DNA of 39,294 nt, taken from positions 69,600 through 108,893 of the forward strand of contig NZ_JACARE010000019.1 of the NCBI RefSeq assembly GCF_013386765.1. Reading direction: 5' to 3'. Positions 8,524-17,427 of the stretch are shown piece by piece. A program made the translations under genes and the position numbers. Origin of the DNA: Pseudomonas yamanorum. Lineage in GTDB: Bacteria > Pseudomonadota > Gammaproteobacteria > Pseudomonadales > Pseudomonadaceae. The notes beneath the pieces are model-generated. The model was given only the letters and a program-made list of their open reading frames with translations. It ran no database searches and was not told where the DNA came from. Position 1 is the stretch's first letter; each line of letters starts with the position of its first letter.

Positions 8524-9378
8524 TCAGCCGCCAAGTTCGCTGAAACCTGTGAGGAAGTGTGGCCCGATGAACCGCTGGGGCAGTTCGAACTCGTCGCGAT
8601 ACTCCACATCCACCAGGTACAGGCCGAACGGATGCGCCGTGACACCGCCGGTGCGGCGAATCCGGCTTTCCAGCACTTCCTTGGCCCACTCCACCGGGCG
8701 CTCGCCGGTACCGATGGTCATCAGCACCCCGGCGATATTGCGCACCATATGGTGCAGGAAGGCCCCGGCGCGGATATCCAGCACGATCATCTTGCCGTGG
8801 CGCGTCACCCGCAGGTGATGGACTTCCTTGATCGGCGACTTGGCCTGGCACTGGCCGGCACGAAATGCGCTGAAATCGTGGATACCCACCAGATGCTGGG
8901 CTGCTTCAGCCATACGCTCGGCGTCCAGCGGGCGGTGGTTCCAGGTGATTTCTTCGTTGAGGTGCGCCGGACGGATCTGATCGTTGTAGATCACATAGCG
9001 ATAACGCCGGGCAATGGCCTTGAAGCGCGCATGAAAGTGCGCGGGCATCACCTTGGCCCAACTGACGCTGACGTCGTGGGGCAAATTGATATTGGCGCCC
9101 ATGACCCACGCCTTCATCGTGCGCTCGGCCTGGGTATCAAAGTGCACCACTTGCCCGCAGGCGTGCACACCAGCGTCGGTACGCCCGGCACACATCAGCG
9201 AGACCGGCGAGTCGGCGACTTTCGACAAGGCCTTCTCCAGGGTTTCCTGCACCGTCGGCACGCCGGAGGCCTGGCGTTGCCAGCCACGATAGCGCGAGCC
9301 TTTGTATTCCACGCCCAGGGCGATTCTGAAAAAGCCTGCGGCCGCCATTTCGGCGGCCGCGTTATCTATATTTGCCAA
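8524..9378 (-). CDS. truA: tRNA pseudouridine(38-40) synthase
   Basis: TruA makes pseudouridine at positions 38-40 of the tRNA anticodon arm. The catalytic aspartate lies in CAGRTDAGVHA, and other family segments are YKGSRYRGWQRQ, HFHARFKAIARRYRYVIYND, FRAGQCQAKSP and HHMVRNIAGVL. The start is uncertain. The frame is open to a TTG at 9405, a second TTG at 9378 would give MANIDNAAAE, and the first ATG is at 9348 (MAAAGFFRIAL); none has a strong ribosome site. I chose 9378 because related Pseudomonas proteins, from memory, carry a similar short acidic leader. The catalytic domain is complete with any of them. Confidence 0.93.
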   Translation of the reverse strand: MANIDNAAAEMAAAGFFRIALGVEYKGSRYRGWQRQASGVPTVQETLEKALSKVADSPVSLMCAGRTDAGVHACGQVVHFDTQAERTMKAWVMGANINLPHDVSVSWAKVMPAHFHARFKAIARRYRYVIYNDQIRPAHLNEEITWNHRPLDAERMAEAAQHLVGIHDFSAFRAGQCQAKSPIKEVHHLRVTRHGKMIVLDIRAGAFLHHMVRNIAGVLMTIGTGERPVEWAKEVLESRIRRTGGVTAHPFGLYLVDVEYRDEFELPQRFIGPHFLTGFSELGG

Positions 9379-9446
9379 GAACTGAGAGCCTGATGAGTTG
9401 CGCAAAGGCGGCCATTATAAGGCTGCGCGCCGTGCGTGGGGCTTTT

Positions 9447-9546
9447 TGTAGAAGCGAGCTTGCTCGCGAAGGTCGTTAACGATAACGCGCCAGCCCAGGA
9501 TAACCGCGGTGCCTGGACGGTCTTCGCGAGCAAGCTCGCTCCTACA
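9447..9546. repeat. REPIN between fimV and truA
   Basis: A 100-bp inverted REP pair with arms TGTAGAAGCGAGCTTGCTCG and the reverse complement ending CGCTCCTACA. One base of the left arm (TGTAGAAG for TGTAGGAG) departs from the 2301-2400 element. Part of the spacer (GGTCGTTAACGAT) is shared with that element in reverse orientation, so the two are related copies. It lies 11 bp past the fimV stop. Confidence 0.9.
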
Positions 9547-9556
9547 GGGGAAGGTA

Positions 9557-12139
9557 TCAAGCCAGCCGGCTGAGCATTTCCTTGGCTTCGCCTTTCTGGC
9601 CGTCATCGCCTTCGTTGAGCACTTCGGCGAGGATGTCCCGTGCGCCGTCGGCGTCGCCCATGTCGATGTAGGCCTGGGCCAGGTCGAGCTTGGTCGCCAC
9701 TTCGTCGGTGCCGGAGAGGAAGTCGAATTCCGGTTCGTCGCCACCCAATGCCGCATCATCGGCAGTGAAGGACGGTTCGATCGACGGATGCTCCAGGCTT
9801 TGGGACAGGCGATCCAGCTCGGCGTTGACGTCGTCAAGCTCCGAGGCGAATGCGTCGGGCTTGGCCGCAGCAGGCGCCTCGGGCTCGTCGGCCAGGGACA
9901 GGTCGAAATCTTCCGGCAGGTCGAGGTCGTCCAGGTCAGCTGGCGTCAGGGTCGGCGGCTCTACCGGCGGCAGGTCCTTCATCTGGTCTTCAAGGCCGGA
10001 GAGGAAGTCGTCGTCGGACTGGGTCGACGATGGCGGATCAAGTTGCAGGTCCAGGTCGAAGTCCGAGAGGTCTTCCTCGCTGGCCTTGGCCTCGGTCTGC
10101 TGCTGCAGCACGGACTCGAAGCTCAGGTCGTCCGATTGCGGGCTGACCACGGCCGGCGAAGCGGCTTCCAGGTCGTCCAGGCTCAGGTCGAAATCGGTGT
10201 CAAACGCGCCCAGTTCGGGCGCAGGTTCTGGCGCGGGTGCAGGCGACGCGGGTTCGTCCTTGAGCAGGTCCTTGACGTACTGGGCGTCGAGGGCCGCAGC
10301 GGCAACGGCAGCGCTGACGCCCGCCGCGAGCACAGCCATGGCCGGGAAACGGCTCTTCAGCTGTTCAACCTGGGCATGGTTGTCACCGTTGGCGACCAGT
10401 TGGCGCTCCTGGGTGACGAACCCGTCCTTGTTGCCCTGCAAACCGTGAACTTCCATCAGCTTGAGACGCAGGTCGCTGCGGGCAGGCTCTTGCTTGATCG
10501 CCTCTTCCAGCACTTCAGCGGCCTGGTTCAGATGACCACGGTCGATGTGCGACTGGGCTTGCGCCAGGGCGTCGGCTGGACGCTCGGCTGGACGCTCGGC
10601 AGCCACCGGGGCCACGACCGGTGCAATCACTGGAGCCACCACCGGAGCAACGACTGGCGCTGGAGCCGGGGCCAGCTTGACGTTCGGCGGCGGTACATCA
10701 AGGCCTTCGAAGCTGTCGGATGGCAGGTCGTGATCAATGTTCGGCGCAAACTCCGGCTCTTCAGCCAGGGCCCGCGCCATGCGCAGGTGCTTTTCTTCTT
10801 CAAGGCGCGCGTTGCGATGGCGGGCCCACAGCAGTAGCAGCAACAGCACCAGCAAACCCGCCGCGCCGCCGATCACGCCGAGCACGATCGGGTTGGTCAG
10901 CAGGTCGTTGAATTTGCCTTCGGTGGTGGCGGGCGCGGCGTCAGCCTTGACCGGCGTTTCGACCGGCGCAGCCGCCGGGGTTGCCGCCGGAGCGGTCGCT
11001 GCCGGCGTGGCCGGTTGTGCAGCCAGCTCGGCGGGCATCGTCGCGGTGGTTGCAGGCTGCGCTGCAGCGCCACCCGGGGTCTGCAACTTGGCCAGTTGAT
11101 TGTTCTTGAGCTCGATCAGCCGCTGCAACTTGTCCAGCTGACTTTGCAGGTCAGCCATGCGGCTTTTCAGTTCTTCATTTTCGCGACGGGTCGAATCCAG
11201 GCTTTCCTGGGTCACCGCCAGCTTGTTGCTCAAGGCCCGGCTGTCGCCCGCCCCGCCCTTCACGCCTTTCTTCGCGGCTTCAGCCGAGACCAGGCTCAGG
11301 TTGTCCTTGGTATTGGTCTGCGAAGGCGCATTACCCGCCTGGGTACGCTTGGTGGCATCCAGTTGCGCCTTGCCGGCGAGCTGATTGCCGCCGCGACGCC
11401 CCTCGCGCCACGCAGCGTTTTGCGCAGTCACTTCAGCAATCGCCTCGGGCTGCGGCAGGCTGGTGCTCTGCCCCGAATCCGGCAGGCGCAGGACCTGGCC
11501 GGTTTTCATGCGGTTGATGTTGCCGTCGATAAAGGCGTCAGGGTTCAGCGCCTGGATGGCCAGCATGGTCTGCTGCACCGAGGCGCCATTGCGATTCTTC
11601 GCAGCGATTTCCCACAACGTGTCGCGGGAAGTCGTGGTGTGTTCCTTGGGCTTGCTGATGGCCGGAGCCGTCGCAGGCGCGTTCAGGCGTGGCGCCGATG
11701 CTGGTGCTGGCGCACCGGCTGCCGGGGTCGACTGATCGAACTTGGCCGGGTCCAGCAACACGCTGTAGTCGCGCATCAGGCGGCCGTTGGGCCATTGCAC
11801 CTGCAGCAGGAAACGTACATAGGAATCAGGCAGCGGCTTGCTGGAGGTGACACGCACCACACTGCGGCCGTTGGGATTGACCACCGGGGTAAAGGTCAGG
11901 TCGTTCAGGAACGCCTGGCGATCAACGCCCGCGTCCACAAAGGCTTGGGACGAAGCCAGGCTGGGGGTGATCTCGGAGGCGGTCAGGCCGCCGACGTCGA
12001 GCAACTCGATTTCCACCGACAGCGGCTGGTTCAGCTTCGACTTGAGGGTCATCTCCCCAAGTTGCAGTGCTTGCGCCATACCGGAGGACAGCGCCGAGGC
12101 GGCCGCTATTGCTAACACCAGTTTGCGAACTTGAACCAT
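9557..12139 (-). CDS. fimV: FimV family polar scaffold / pilus assembly protein
   Basis: This 860-residue protein is a large inner-membrane, peptidoglycan-binding scaffold; in P. aeruginosa FimV organises the cell pole and is needed for type IV pilus twitching. Order of parts: signal peptide (residues 1-25, ending in SGMAQA), FimV N-terminal periplasmic domain (LQLGEMTLKSKLNQPLSVEI), LysM domain (about 166-220, DTLWEIAAKN...), coiled coil (about 302-353), Pro/Ala linker, one membrane helix (about 416-438, VIGGAAGLLVLLLLLLW), then a very acidic cytoplasmic part with a TPR-like region (ADALAQAQSHIDRGHLNQAAEVLEEAI) and the conserved C-terminal motif KLDLAQAYIDMGDADGARDIL. The start at 12139 has AAGGA seven bases upstream. 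Confidence 0.95.
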   Translation of the reverse strand: MVQVRKLVLAIAAASALSSGMAQALQLGEMTLKSKLNQPLSVEIELLDVGGLTASEITPSLASSQAFVDAGVDRQAFLNDLTFTPVVNPNGRSVVRVTSSKPLPDSYVRFLLQVQWPNGRLMRDYSVLLDPAKFDQSTPAAGAPAPASAPRLNAPATAPAISKPKEHTTTSRDTLWEIAAKNRNGASVQQTMLAIQALNPDAFIDGNINRMKTGQVLRLPDSGQSTSLPQPEAIAEVTAQNAAWREGRRGGNQLAGKAQLDATKRTQAGNAPSQTNTKDNLSLVSAEAAKKGVKGGAGDSRALSNKLAVTQESLDSTRRENEELKSRMADLQSQLDKLQRLIELKNNQLAKLQTPGGAAAQPATTATMPAELAAQPATPAATAPAATPAAAPVETPVKADAAPATTEGKFNDLLTNPIVLGVIGGAAGLLVLLLLLLWARHRNARLEEEKHLRMARALAEEPEFAPNIDHDLPSDSFEGLDVPPPNVKLAPAPAPVVAPVVAPVIAPVVAPVAAERPAERPADALAQAQSHIDRGHLNQAAEVLEEAIKQEPARSDLRLKLMEVHGLQGNKDGFVTQERQLVANGDNHAQVEQLKSRFPAMAVLAAGVSAAVAAAALDAQYVKDLLKDEPASPAPAPEPAPELGAFDTDFDLSLDDLEAASPAVVSPQSDDLSFESVLQQQTEAKASEEDLSDFDLDLQLDPPSSTQSDDDFLSGLEDQMKDLPPVEPPTLTPADLDDLDLPEDFDLSLADEPEAPAAAKPDAFASELDDVNAELDRLSQSLEHPSIEPSFTADDAALGGDEPEFDFLSGTDEVATKLDLAQAYIDMGDADGARDILAEVLNEGDDGQKGEAKEMLSRLA

Positions 12140-12299
12140 AGCCTCATCCTTTTTGAACACTCCTCGGCCTGCGAGAAGGTTGGTAACCGCTGCCATTAGG
12201 CATGGCGAGCCGATAGGTCACCGACGCGCAATTTTTCCAGCTTGGGGCCAAGCATAGCGCTTGGCTAGAATCAATCTACAAATTGCCGCCAAGTATCTT

Positions 12300-13310
12300 T
12301 TACACAAGGCCTTTTATCAACAACTGCGCCAGTTGCACGGCGTTCAGTGCGGCCCCTTTGCGTACGTTATCTGACGCCAGCCACATATTTAGTTCCGCCG
12401 GGTCATCGACTCCGGCGCGAACACGGCCGACATAAACCACGTCCTGACCCACCGCATCGCCAACAGCAGTAGGGTAATCACCCTCTTCCACCCGCTCGAT
12501 ACCCGGTGCTGCGTCCAGGGCTCGGTTGACGGCGGCGAGGTCGACCGCTGCGCCCAATTGCAGTGACACAGTCAGGCTATCGCCAAAAAACACCGGGGCT
12601 TGAACGCAAGTGACGGAAATCTTTAGTAAAGGCATTTCCAGCACGGCGCGTAATTCGTGCACCAGGCGCTTTTCCAGGGCGGTGTGGCCCTGGGCGTCGG
12701 GCTTGCCGACCTGGGCCAGCAGGTTGAAAGCCATCTGCCGGTCGAAGAACTTCGGTTCCAGCGGGCGCACGTTCAACAGCTCGGCGGTCTGCCGGGCCAG
12801 TTCGCTGACGGCTTCGCGGCCCTGGGCGGACACGGCGAGGTTGGCGGTGACGTTGACGCGCTGGATATCCAGCAAACCGCGCAGTGGCGCGAGCACCACG
12901 GCCAGGGCGGTGGCCGATGGGCTTGGGCTGCTGACCTGATAAGGCTTTTTCAGGCCGTCCAGGACGTGGGCGTTGGCTTCCGGGACCACTTGCGGCGCCT
13001 GATCGGCGGGCAAGGCACCGGACAGGTCGATCAGGGTGCAGCCGGCGGCGGTGGCGCGCGGCGCAAAACTCAAGGTGACCGCCGGGCCGGCGGCGAAGAA
13101 CACCAGCTGGACTTTGCTGAAATCAAATTCGTCGACTTCCCGCACCCGCACGTTCTTGCCACGAAACGGCACCGAATGCCCGGCCGACTCGCTGCTGGCC
13201 AGCAGGTGCAGGTTGCCCACCGGGAAGTCCTGTTCTTCGAGGATCTGCACCAGGGTTTCGCCAACGGTGCCGGTGGCGCCGATCACGGCAATATCAAAGG
13301 TCTGGGTCAT
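12300..13310 (-). CDS. usg: aspartate-semialdehyde dehydrogenase-like protein lacking the catalytic Cys (Usg type)
   Basis: This 336-residue paralogue of Asd keeps the NADP-binding start (FDIAVIGATGTVGETLVQIL) and the dimerisation domain. Where Asd has GGNCTVS, it reads VSSPSPSATALAVVL, so the catalytic cysteine is absent. This is the Usg-1 type protein, whose function is not established; loss of dehydrogenase activity is inferred from the missing residue. It lies immediately downstream of asd, with a REPIN and the asd terminator between them. The ATG at 13310 has GAGG upstream; an ATG six codons earlier (13328) lacks one. The hydrophobic C-terminus (LAQLLIKGLV) is complete. Confidence 0.88.
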   Translation of the reverse strand: MTQTFDIAVIGATGTVGETLVQILEEQDFPVGNLHLLASSESAGHSVPFRGKNVRVREVDEFDFSKVQLVFFAAGPAVTLSFAPRATAAGCTLIDLSGALPADQAPQVVPEANAHVLDGLKKPYQVSSPSPSATALAVVLAPLRGLLDIQRVNVTANLAVSAQGREAVSELARQTAELLNVRPLEPKFFDRQMAFNLLAQVGKPDAQGHTALEKRLVHELRAVLEMPLLKISVTCVQAPVFFGDSLTVSLQLGAAVDLAAVNRALDAAPGIERVEEGDYPTAVGDAVGQDVVYVGRVRAGVDDPAELNMWLASDNVRKGAALNAVQLAQLLIKGLV

Positions 13311-13400
13311 GGGGGCTGCCTCGGGCATTGCGGGGGGAGCGGCACTTTACCGGGTGGCTGGGGGTGAGGCAATTCGCCTGGGGCTTGGGGTGAGGCTGAT

Positions 13401-13496
13401 GGCCCCATCGCGGGCAAGCCCGGCTCCCACAGTTGACCGAGTAATTCAGGCAAACACCGTTCAATGTGGGAGCCGAGCTTGCCCGCGATGAGGCCC
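13401..13496. repeat. REPIN between usg and asd
   Basis: Inverted REP pair of the variant with arms GGCCCCATCGCGGGCAAGCC ... and ...GCTTGCCCGCGATGAGGCC. The inner parts read GGCTCCCACAGTTGACC and TCAATGTGGGAGCC. The spacer type (CACAGTTGACC ... AACACCGNTCAATGTGGG) recurs at 35544-35636. Confidence 0.87.
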
Positions 13497-13507
13497 GAAA
13501 GCGCAAT

Positions 13508-13540
13508 AAAAAACCCGCGCCTGTCACCAGAACGCGGGCT
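13508..13540 (-). terminator. asd: rho-independent terminator after asd
   Basis: On the minus strand, 20 bases past the asd stop, a stem GCCCGCG/CGCGGG with a 13-base loop is followed by TTTTTTATT. This is a classical intrinsic terminator for asd. It suggests that usg needs its own promoter or read-through. Confidence 0.82.
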
Positions 13541-13558
13541 TCTTACTACAAGCAGCGA

Positions 13559-14671
13559 TTACCGCTCCAGCAGAATCCGCAGCATACGACGCAACGGCTC
13601 AGCCGCGCCCCACAGCAGTTGGTCGCCCACGGTGAACGCGCCCAGGTACTGAGTGCCCATGTTCAGCTTGCGCAGACGGCCAACCGGTACATTCAGGGTA
13701 CCGGTCACCTTGTTCGGGCTCAGTTCCTGGATGCTGATATCGCGGCTGTTCGGCACCAGCTTGACCCAAGGGTTGTGCTGGCTGATCAGCCCTTCGATGT
13801 CGGCGATCGGCACGTCTTTGTTCAGCTTGATGGTCAGCGCCTGGCTGTGGCAGCGCATGGCGCCGATGCGCACGCAGATGCCGTCCACCGGGATCGGGCT
13901 CTTGAAGCGACCGAGGATCTTGTTGGTCTCGGCCTGGGCCTTCCACTCTTCACGACTCTGGCCGTTAGGCAGTTCCTTGTCGATCCAAGGGATCAGGCTA
14001 CCGGCCAATGGCACACCGAAGTTCTCGGTCGGGTAGGCGTCACTGCGCATGGCTTCGGCCACACGGCGGTCGATGTCGAGGATCGCGCTGGCCGGGTCGG
14101 CCAGTTGATCGGCAACAGCGGCGTGGGTCGCGCCCATTTGCTTGATCAGCTCACGCATGTTCTGCGCGCCGGCACCGGAGGCCGCCTGATAGGTCATGGC
14201 GCTCATCCACTCCACCAGGCCGGCTTCGAACAAGCCGCCCAGGCCCATCAGCATCAGGCTGACGGTGCAGTTGCCGCCGATGTAGTTCTTGGTGCCCGCG
14301 TCCAGCTGCTGGTCGATCACCTTGCGGTTCACCGGGTCCAGCACGATAACGGCGTCATCCTGCATGCGCAGGCTGGAAGCGGCGTCGATCCAGTAGCCCT
14401 GCCAGCCGGCTTCGCGCAGCTTGGGGAAGACTTCGCTGGTGTAGTCGCCGCCCTGGCAGGTCAGAATGACGTCGAGGGTCTTCAGTTCTTCAATGTTGTA
14501 GGCGTCCTTGAGCGGAGCAATGTCCTTGCCCACAGACGGCCCTTGACCACCCACATTGGAGGTGGTGAAAAACACCGGCTCAATAAGATCGAAATCCTGC
14601 TCTTCCAGCATCCGCTGCATGAGCACGGAACCGACCATACCGCGCCAACCGATCAGACCTACACGTTTCAT
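13559..14671 (-). CDS. asd: aspartate-semialdehyde dehydrogenase
   Basis: Asd reduces aspartyl phosphate to aspartate semialdehyde, the branch point to lysine/diaminopimelate, threonine and methionine. The 370-residue protein starts MKRVGLIGWRGMVGSVLMQRM (NADP-binding GxxGxVG-type loop), with the catalytic cysteine at 135 in IGGNCTVSLM, matching the position in the E. coli enzyme, and RIGAMRCHSQALTIKL with the base His near residue 275. AAGG lies upstream of the ATG. It is 64 bp behind leuB and closed by a terminator. Confidence 0.97.
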   Translation of the reverse strand: MKRVGLIGWRGMVGSVLMQRMLEEQDFDLIEPVFFTTSNVGGQGPSVGKDIAPLKDAYNIEELKTLDVILTCQGGDYTSEVFPKLREAGWQGYWIDAASSLRMQDDAVIVLDPVNRKVIDQQLDAGTKNYIGGNCTVSLMLMGLGGLFEAGLVEWMSAMTYQAASGAGAQNMRELIKQMGATHAAVADQLADPASAILDIDRRVAEAMRSDAYPTENFGVPLAGSLIPWIDKELPNGQSREEWKAQAETNKILGRFKSPIPVDGICVRIGAMRCHSQALTIKLNKDVPIADIEGLISQHNPWVKLVPNSRDISIQELSPNKVTGTLNVPVGRLRKLNMGTQYLGAFTVGDQLLWGAAEPLRRMLRILLER

Positions 14672-14735
14672 CGCAACTACACCTTGTTCAAAAGTGGGCC
14701 GCCTTGCAGCAACATCTGCAAGCGGGCCCGAGAGA

Positions 14736-15818
14736 TTACAGATTCCGTAGCGCGGCGACTACTGCGTCGCCCATTTCTTGCGTACCGACCCTGGTGCAAC
14801 CCTGGGACCAGATGTCGCCGGTGCGCAGGCCCTGGTCGAGCACCAGGCTCACCGCCTTCTCGATGGCATCCGCCGCGTCGGTCAGGTTGAAGCTGTAACG
14901 CAGCATCATCGACACCGACAAAATGGTCGCCAGCGGGTTGGCAATGCCCTGGCCTGCGATGTCCGGCGCCGAACCGTGGCACGGCTCGTACATGCCCTTG
15001 TTGTTGGCGTCCAGGGACGCCGACGGCAGCATGCCGATGGAACCAGTGAGCATCGATGCCTGGTCGGACAGGATGTCGCCGAACAGGTTGTCGGTGACGA
15101 TCACGTCGAACTGCTTCGGTGCACGCACCAGCTGCATGGCGGCGTTATCGACGTACATGTGGCTCAGTTCAACGTCCGGGTAGTCCTTGGCGACTTCCTC
15201 GACAATTTCGCGCCACAGCTGGCTCGACGCCAAGACGTTGGCCTTGTCCACCGAGCAGACCTTCTTGCCACGCACTCGGGCCATGTCGAAACCGACACGG
15301 GCGATACGGCGGATTTCGCTTTCGCTGTACGGCAGGGTGTCGTAGGCCTGGCGCTCACCATTCTCCAACTCGCGCACGCCCCGTGGCGAGCCGAAGTAGA
15401 TACCGCCGGTCAGTTCGCGGACGATCAGGATGTCCAGGCCAGCGACGATTTCCGGCTTCAGGCTGGAAGCGTCGGCCAGTTGCGGGTAAAGGATCGCCGG
15501 GCGCAGGTTGCCGAACAGACCCAGCTGCGCGCGGATCTTCAGCAGGCCGCGCTCAGGGCGGATGTCACGTTCGATCTTGTCCCATTTCGGGCCACCCACG
15601 GCGCCCAGCAGCACGGCATCGGCTGCACGGGCACGGTCCAGGGTTTCGTCGGCCAGGGGCACGCCGTGCTTGTCGATGGCCGCGCCGCCGATCACGTCGT
15701 GGCTCAGTTCGAAGCCCAGGCTGTACTTGGCGTTCGCCACTTCCAGCACCTTGACCGCTTCGGCCATGATTTCCGGACCAATACCGTCGCCAGGGAGAAT
15801 CAGAATCTGCTTGCTCAT
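14736..15818 (-). CDS. leuB: 3-isopropylmalate dehydrogenase
   Basis: LeuB oxidises and decarboxylates 3-isopropylmalate in leucine synthesis. The 360-residue beta-decarboxylating dehydrogenase starts ILILPGDGIGPEIMAEAVKVL and includes LLGAVGGPKWD near residue 72, the substrate arginines in LLKIRAQLGLFGNLRPA near 92-104, RELTGGIYFG near 135, the metal-binding VTDNLFGDILSDQASML near 225 and HGSAPDIAGQGIANPLA near 280. GAGGAA precedes the ATG. A methyltransferase gene separates it from leuDC, an arrangement I recall also from P. aeruginosa. Confidence 0.97.
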   Translation of the reverse strand: MSKQILILPGDGIGPEIMAEAVKVLEVANAKYSLGFELSHDVIGGAAIDKHGVPLADETLDRARAADAVLLGAVGGPKWDKIERDIRPERGLLKIRAQLGLFGNLRPAILYPQLADASSLKPEIVAGLDILIVRELTGGIYFGSPRGVRELENGERQAYDTLPYSESEIRRIARVGFDMARVRGKKVCSVDKANVLASSQLWREIVEEVAKDYPDVELSHMYVDNAAMQLVRAPKQFDVIVTDNLFGDILSDQASMLTGSIGMLPSASLDANNKGMYEPCHGSAPDIAGQGIANPLATILSVSMMLRYSFNLTDAADAIEKAVSLVLDQGLRTGDIWSQGCTRVGTQEMGDAVVAALRNL

Positions 15819-15871
15819 GCGTTCCTCATTTCATCAAGCGACCCGCCCGCAGGCAGGTCGGGAAAAATTAA

Positions 15872-16636
15872 TCAGCGTTCGGCCCACACCACCAGCACGT
15901 CGGTGCTGAAGGTGCCGTCGGCTTGAATCTCGAAATAATCACGCACTTCCTGGCCCATCGCCTTTTGCAGCTCAAGAATCGCCGCACGCAAGACCTCGGG
16001 CGTGCGCATGCGCTCTACCCACGAGGTGTATTCCAGGCGCAGGCGCTGGCGGCTGCTGTTGCGTACATGCAAACCGGCTTCGCTGAGCTGGCGCATCCAC
16101 TCGCCGGCGGAATAATCGCGCACATGGCTGGTGTCGCGCAGCACTTCGACGGTTTGCAGGTAAGTGTCCAACAGCGGGCTGCCCGGTGACAAGACGTCAA
16201 CAAACGCCGCCACGCCGCCCGGCTTGAGCACCCGGCGCACTTCGCGCAGGGCCAGGCCAAGGTCGCTCCAGTGGTGGGCCGAGTAGCGGCTGAACACGAA
16301 GTCGAACTCACCGTCGGCAAACGGCAGGCGCTCCGCGGCGCCGTGCACCGTGCGGATATTGTCCAGGCCACGGTCCACGGCAGCGGCGGCGACCACATCG
16401 AGCATTTGCTGGGACAGATCGTAGGCCACCACTTCCTTGACCAGCGGGGCAACGTTGAAACTCACGTGCCCGGCGCCGCAACCCAGGTCCAGCAGGCGTG
16501 CAGCGCCCTGCCCGGCCAGCTCGGCCTGGAGCAGCGCGAACTCGGTGCCTTGAGCGTGCACGGCACTGCTCAGGTAGGCCGAGGCCTGTTCGCCGAATTG
16601 TTTTTGCACGACTTGGGTGTGGGCGGTGCTGGTCAT
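15872..16636 (-). CDS. class I SAM-dependent methyltransferase
   Basis: This 254-residue protein has the SAM-binding motif LLDLGCGAGHVSF near residue 47, the acidic residue in VVAYDLSQQMLD near 68, a post-motif segment LPFADGEFDFVFSRYSAHHWSD near 105-125 and LRRVLKPGG-type motif VRRVLKPGGVAAFVD near 135. It resembles UbiE/BioC-type small-molecule methyltransferases; the substrate is not known. The start at 16636 follows AAGGAAAA; the longer frame to 16687 lacks a ribosome site. It sits between leuD and leuB, so it may be transcribed with the leucine genes, but nothing links it to that pathway biochemically. Confidence 0.9.
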   Translation of the reverse strand: MTSTAHTQVVQKQFGEQASAYLSSAVHAQGTEFALLQAELAGQGAARLLDLGCGAGHVSFNVAPLVKEVVAYDLSQQMLDVVAAAAVDRGLDNIRTVHGAAERLPFADGEFDFVFSRYSAHHWSDLGLALREVRRVLKPGGVAAFVDVLSPGSPLLDTYLQTVEVLRDTSHVRDYSAGEWMRQLSEAGLHVRNSSRQRLRLEYTSWVERMRTPEVLRAAILELQKAMGQEVRDYFEIQADGTFSTDVLVVWAER

Positions 16637-16670
16637 GGTGATTTTCCTTGGGTTTCGGGGTGTTTGTACG

Positions 16671-16756
16671 GGCGCTATCGCAGGCAAGCCAGCTCCTACA
16701 GTTGACCGGGTTCACAGGTCAAAAAGTGGGAGCGGGCTTGCCCGCGATGGGGCCCG
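16671..16756. repeat. REPIN between the methyltransferase gene and leuD
   Basis: Inverted pair of REP arms. The left half is GGGCGCTATCGCAGGCAAGCC with AGCTCCTACAGTTGACC, and the right half AAGTGGGAGCGGGCTTGCCC with GCGATGGGGCCC. The two arms are of slightly different REP variants (GCAGGCAAGCC against GCGGGCTTGCCC), so the hairpin is imperfect. Confidence 0.83.
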
Positions 16757-16772
16757 CACGGCCTACCTCAAA

Positions 16773-17417
16773 TCAAGCGTCGCGAAACAACCACGGCTGG
16801 CTGGCCCGGTGTTTGGTTTCAAACGCGGCAATCGCATCGCCGTCCTGCAAGGTCAGGCCGATGTCGTCCAGGCCATTGATCAGGCAGTGCTTGCGGAAGG
16901 CGTCCACTTCAAAGTGATACACCTTGCCGTCCGGACGGGTCACGGTCTGCGCCGCCAGGTCCACGGTCAACTGGTAGCCCACATCGGCTTCCACTTGCTT
17001 GAACAACTCATCCACTTCGGCATCGCTCAAGATGATCGGCAGCAAGCCGTTCTTGAAGCTGTTGTTGAAGAAGATGTCGGCGTAGCTCGGCGCGATGATG
17101 CTGCGAAAGCCATATTCTTCCAGGGCCCACGGCGCGTGCTCACGGCTGGAGCCGCAACCGAAGTTTTCCCGGGCCAGCAGCACGCTGGCGCCCTGGTAAC
17201 GCTCGGCGTTGAGTACAAAGTCTTTGTTCAGCGGGCGTTTGGAGTTGTCCTGGTAGGCATAGCCCACGTCCAGGTAGCGCCACTCGTCGAACAGGTTCGG
17301 GCCAAAGCCGGTGCGCTTGATCGACTTCAAGAACTGCTTCGGAATGATCTGGTCGGTGTCCACGTTGGCACGGTCCAACGGCGCGACTAAACCGGTGTGT
17401 TGGGTAAAAGCTCTCAT
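16773..17417 (-). CDS. leuD: 3-isopropylmalate dehydratase small subunit
   Basis: LeuD is the swivel domain that completes isopropylmalate isomerase with LeuC. The 214-residue protein contains the family marks GLVAPLDRANVDTDQIIPKQFL near residue 10-30 and LARENFGCGSSREHAPWAL near 80-97, followed by FRSIIAPSYADIFFNNSFKNGLLPI. GAGGAA precedes the ATG, and the gap to leuC is only 10 bp, so the two are cotranscribed. Confidence 0.97.
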   Translation of the reverse strand: MRAFTQHTGLVAPLDRANVDTDQIIPKQFLKSIKRTGFGPNLFDEWRYLDVGYAYQDNSKRPLNKDFVLNAERYQGASVLLARENFGCGSSREHAPWALEEYGFRSIIAPSYADIFFNNSFKNGLLPIILSDAEVDELFKQVEADVGYQLTVDLAAQTVTRPDGKVYHFEVDAFRKHCLINGLDDIGLTLQDGDAIAAFETKHRASQPWLFRDA

Positions 17418-17427
17418 CGGGTATTCC

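Noticed and set aside
9509..10837. Long plus-strand frames opposite fimV
   Set aside because: Low-complexity Arg/Gly/Ser-rich translations mirroring the acidic and Pro/Ala-rich parts of FimV; no start signal.
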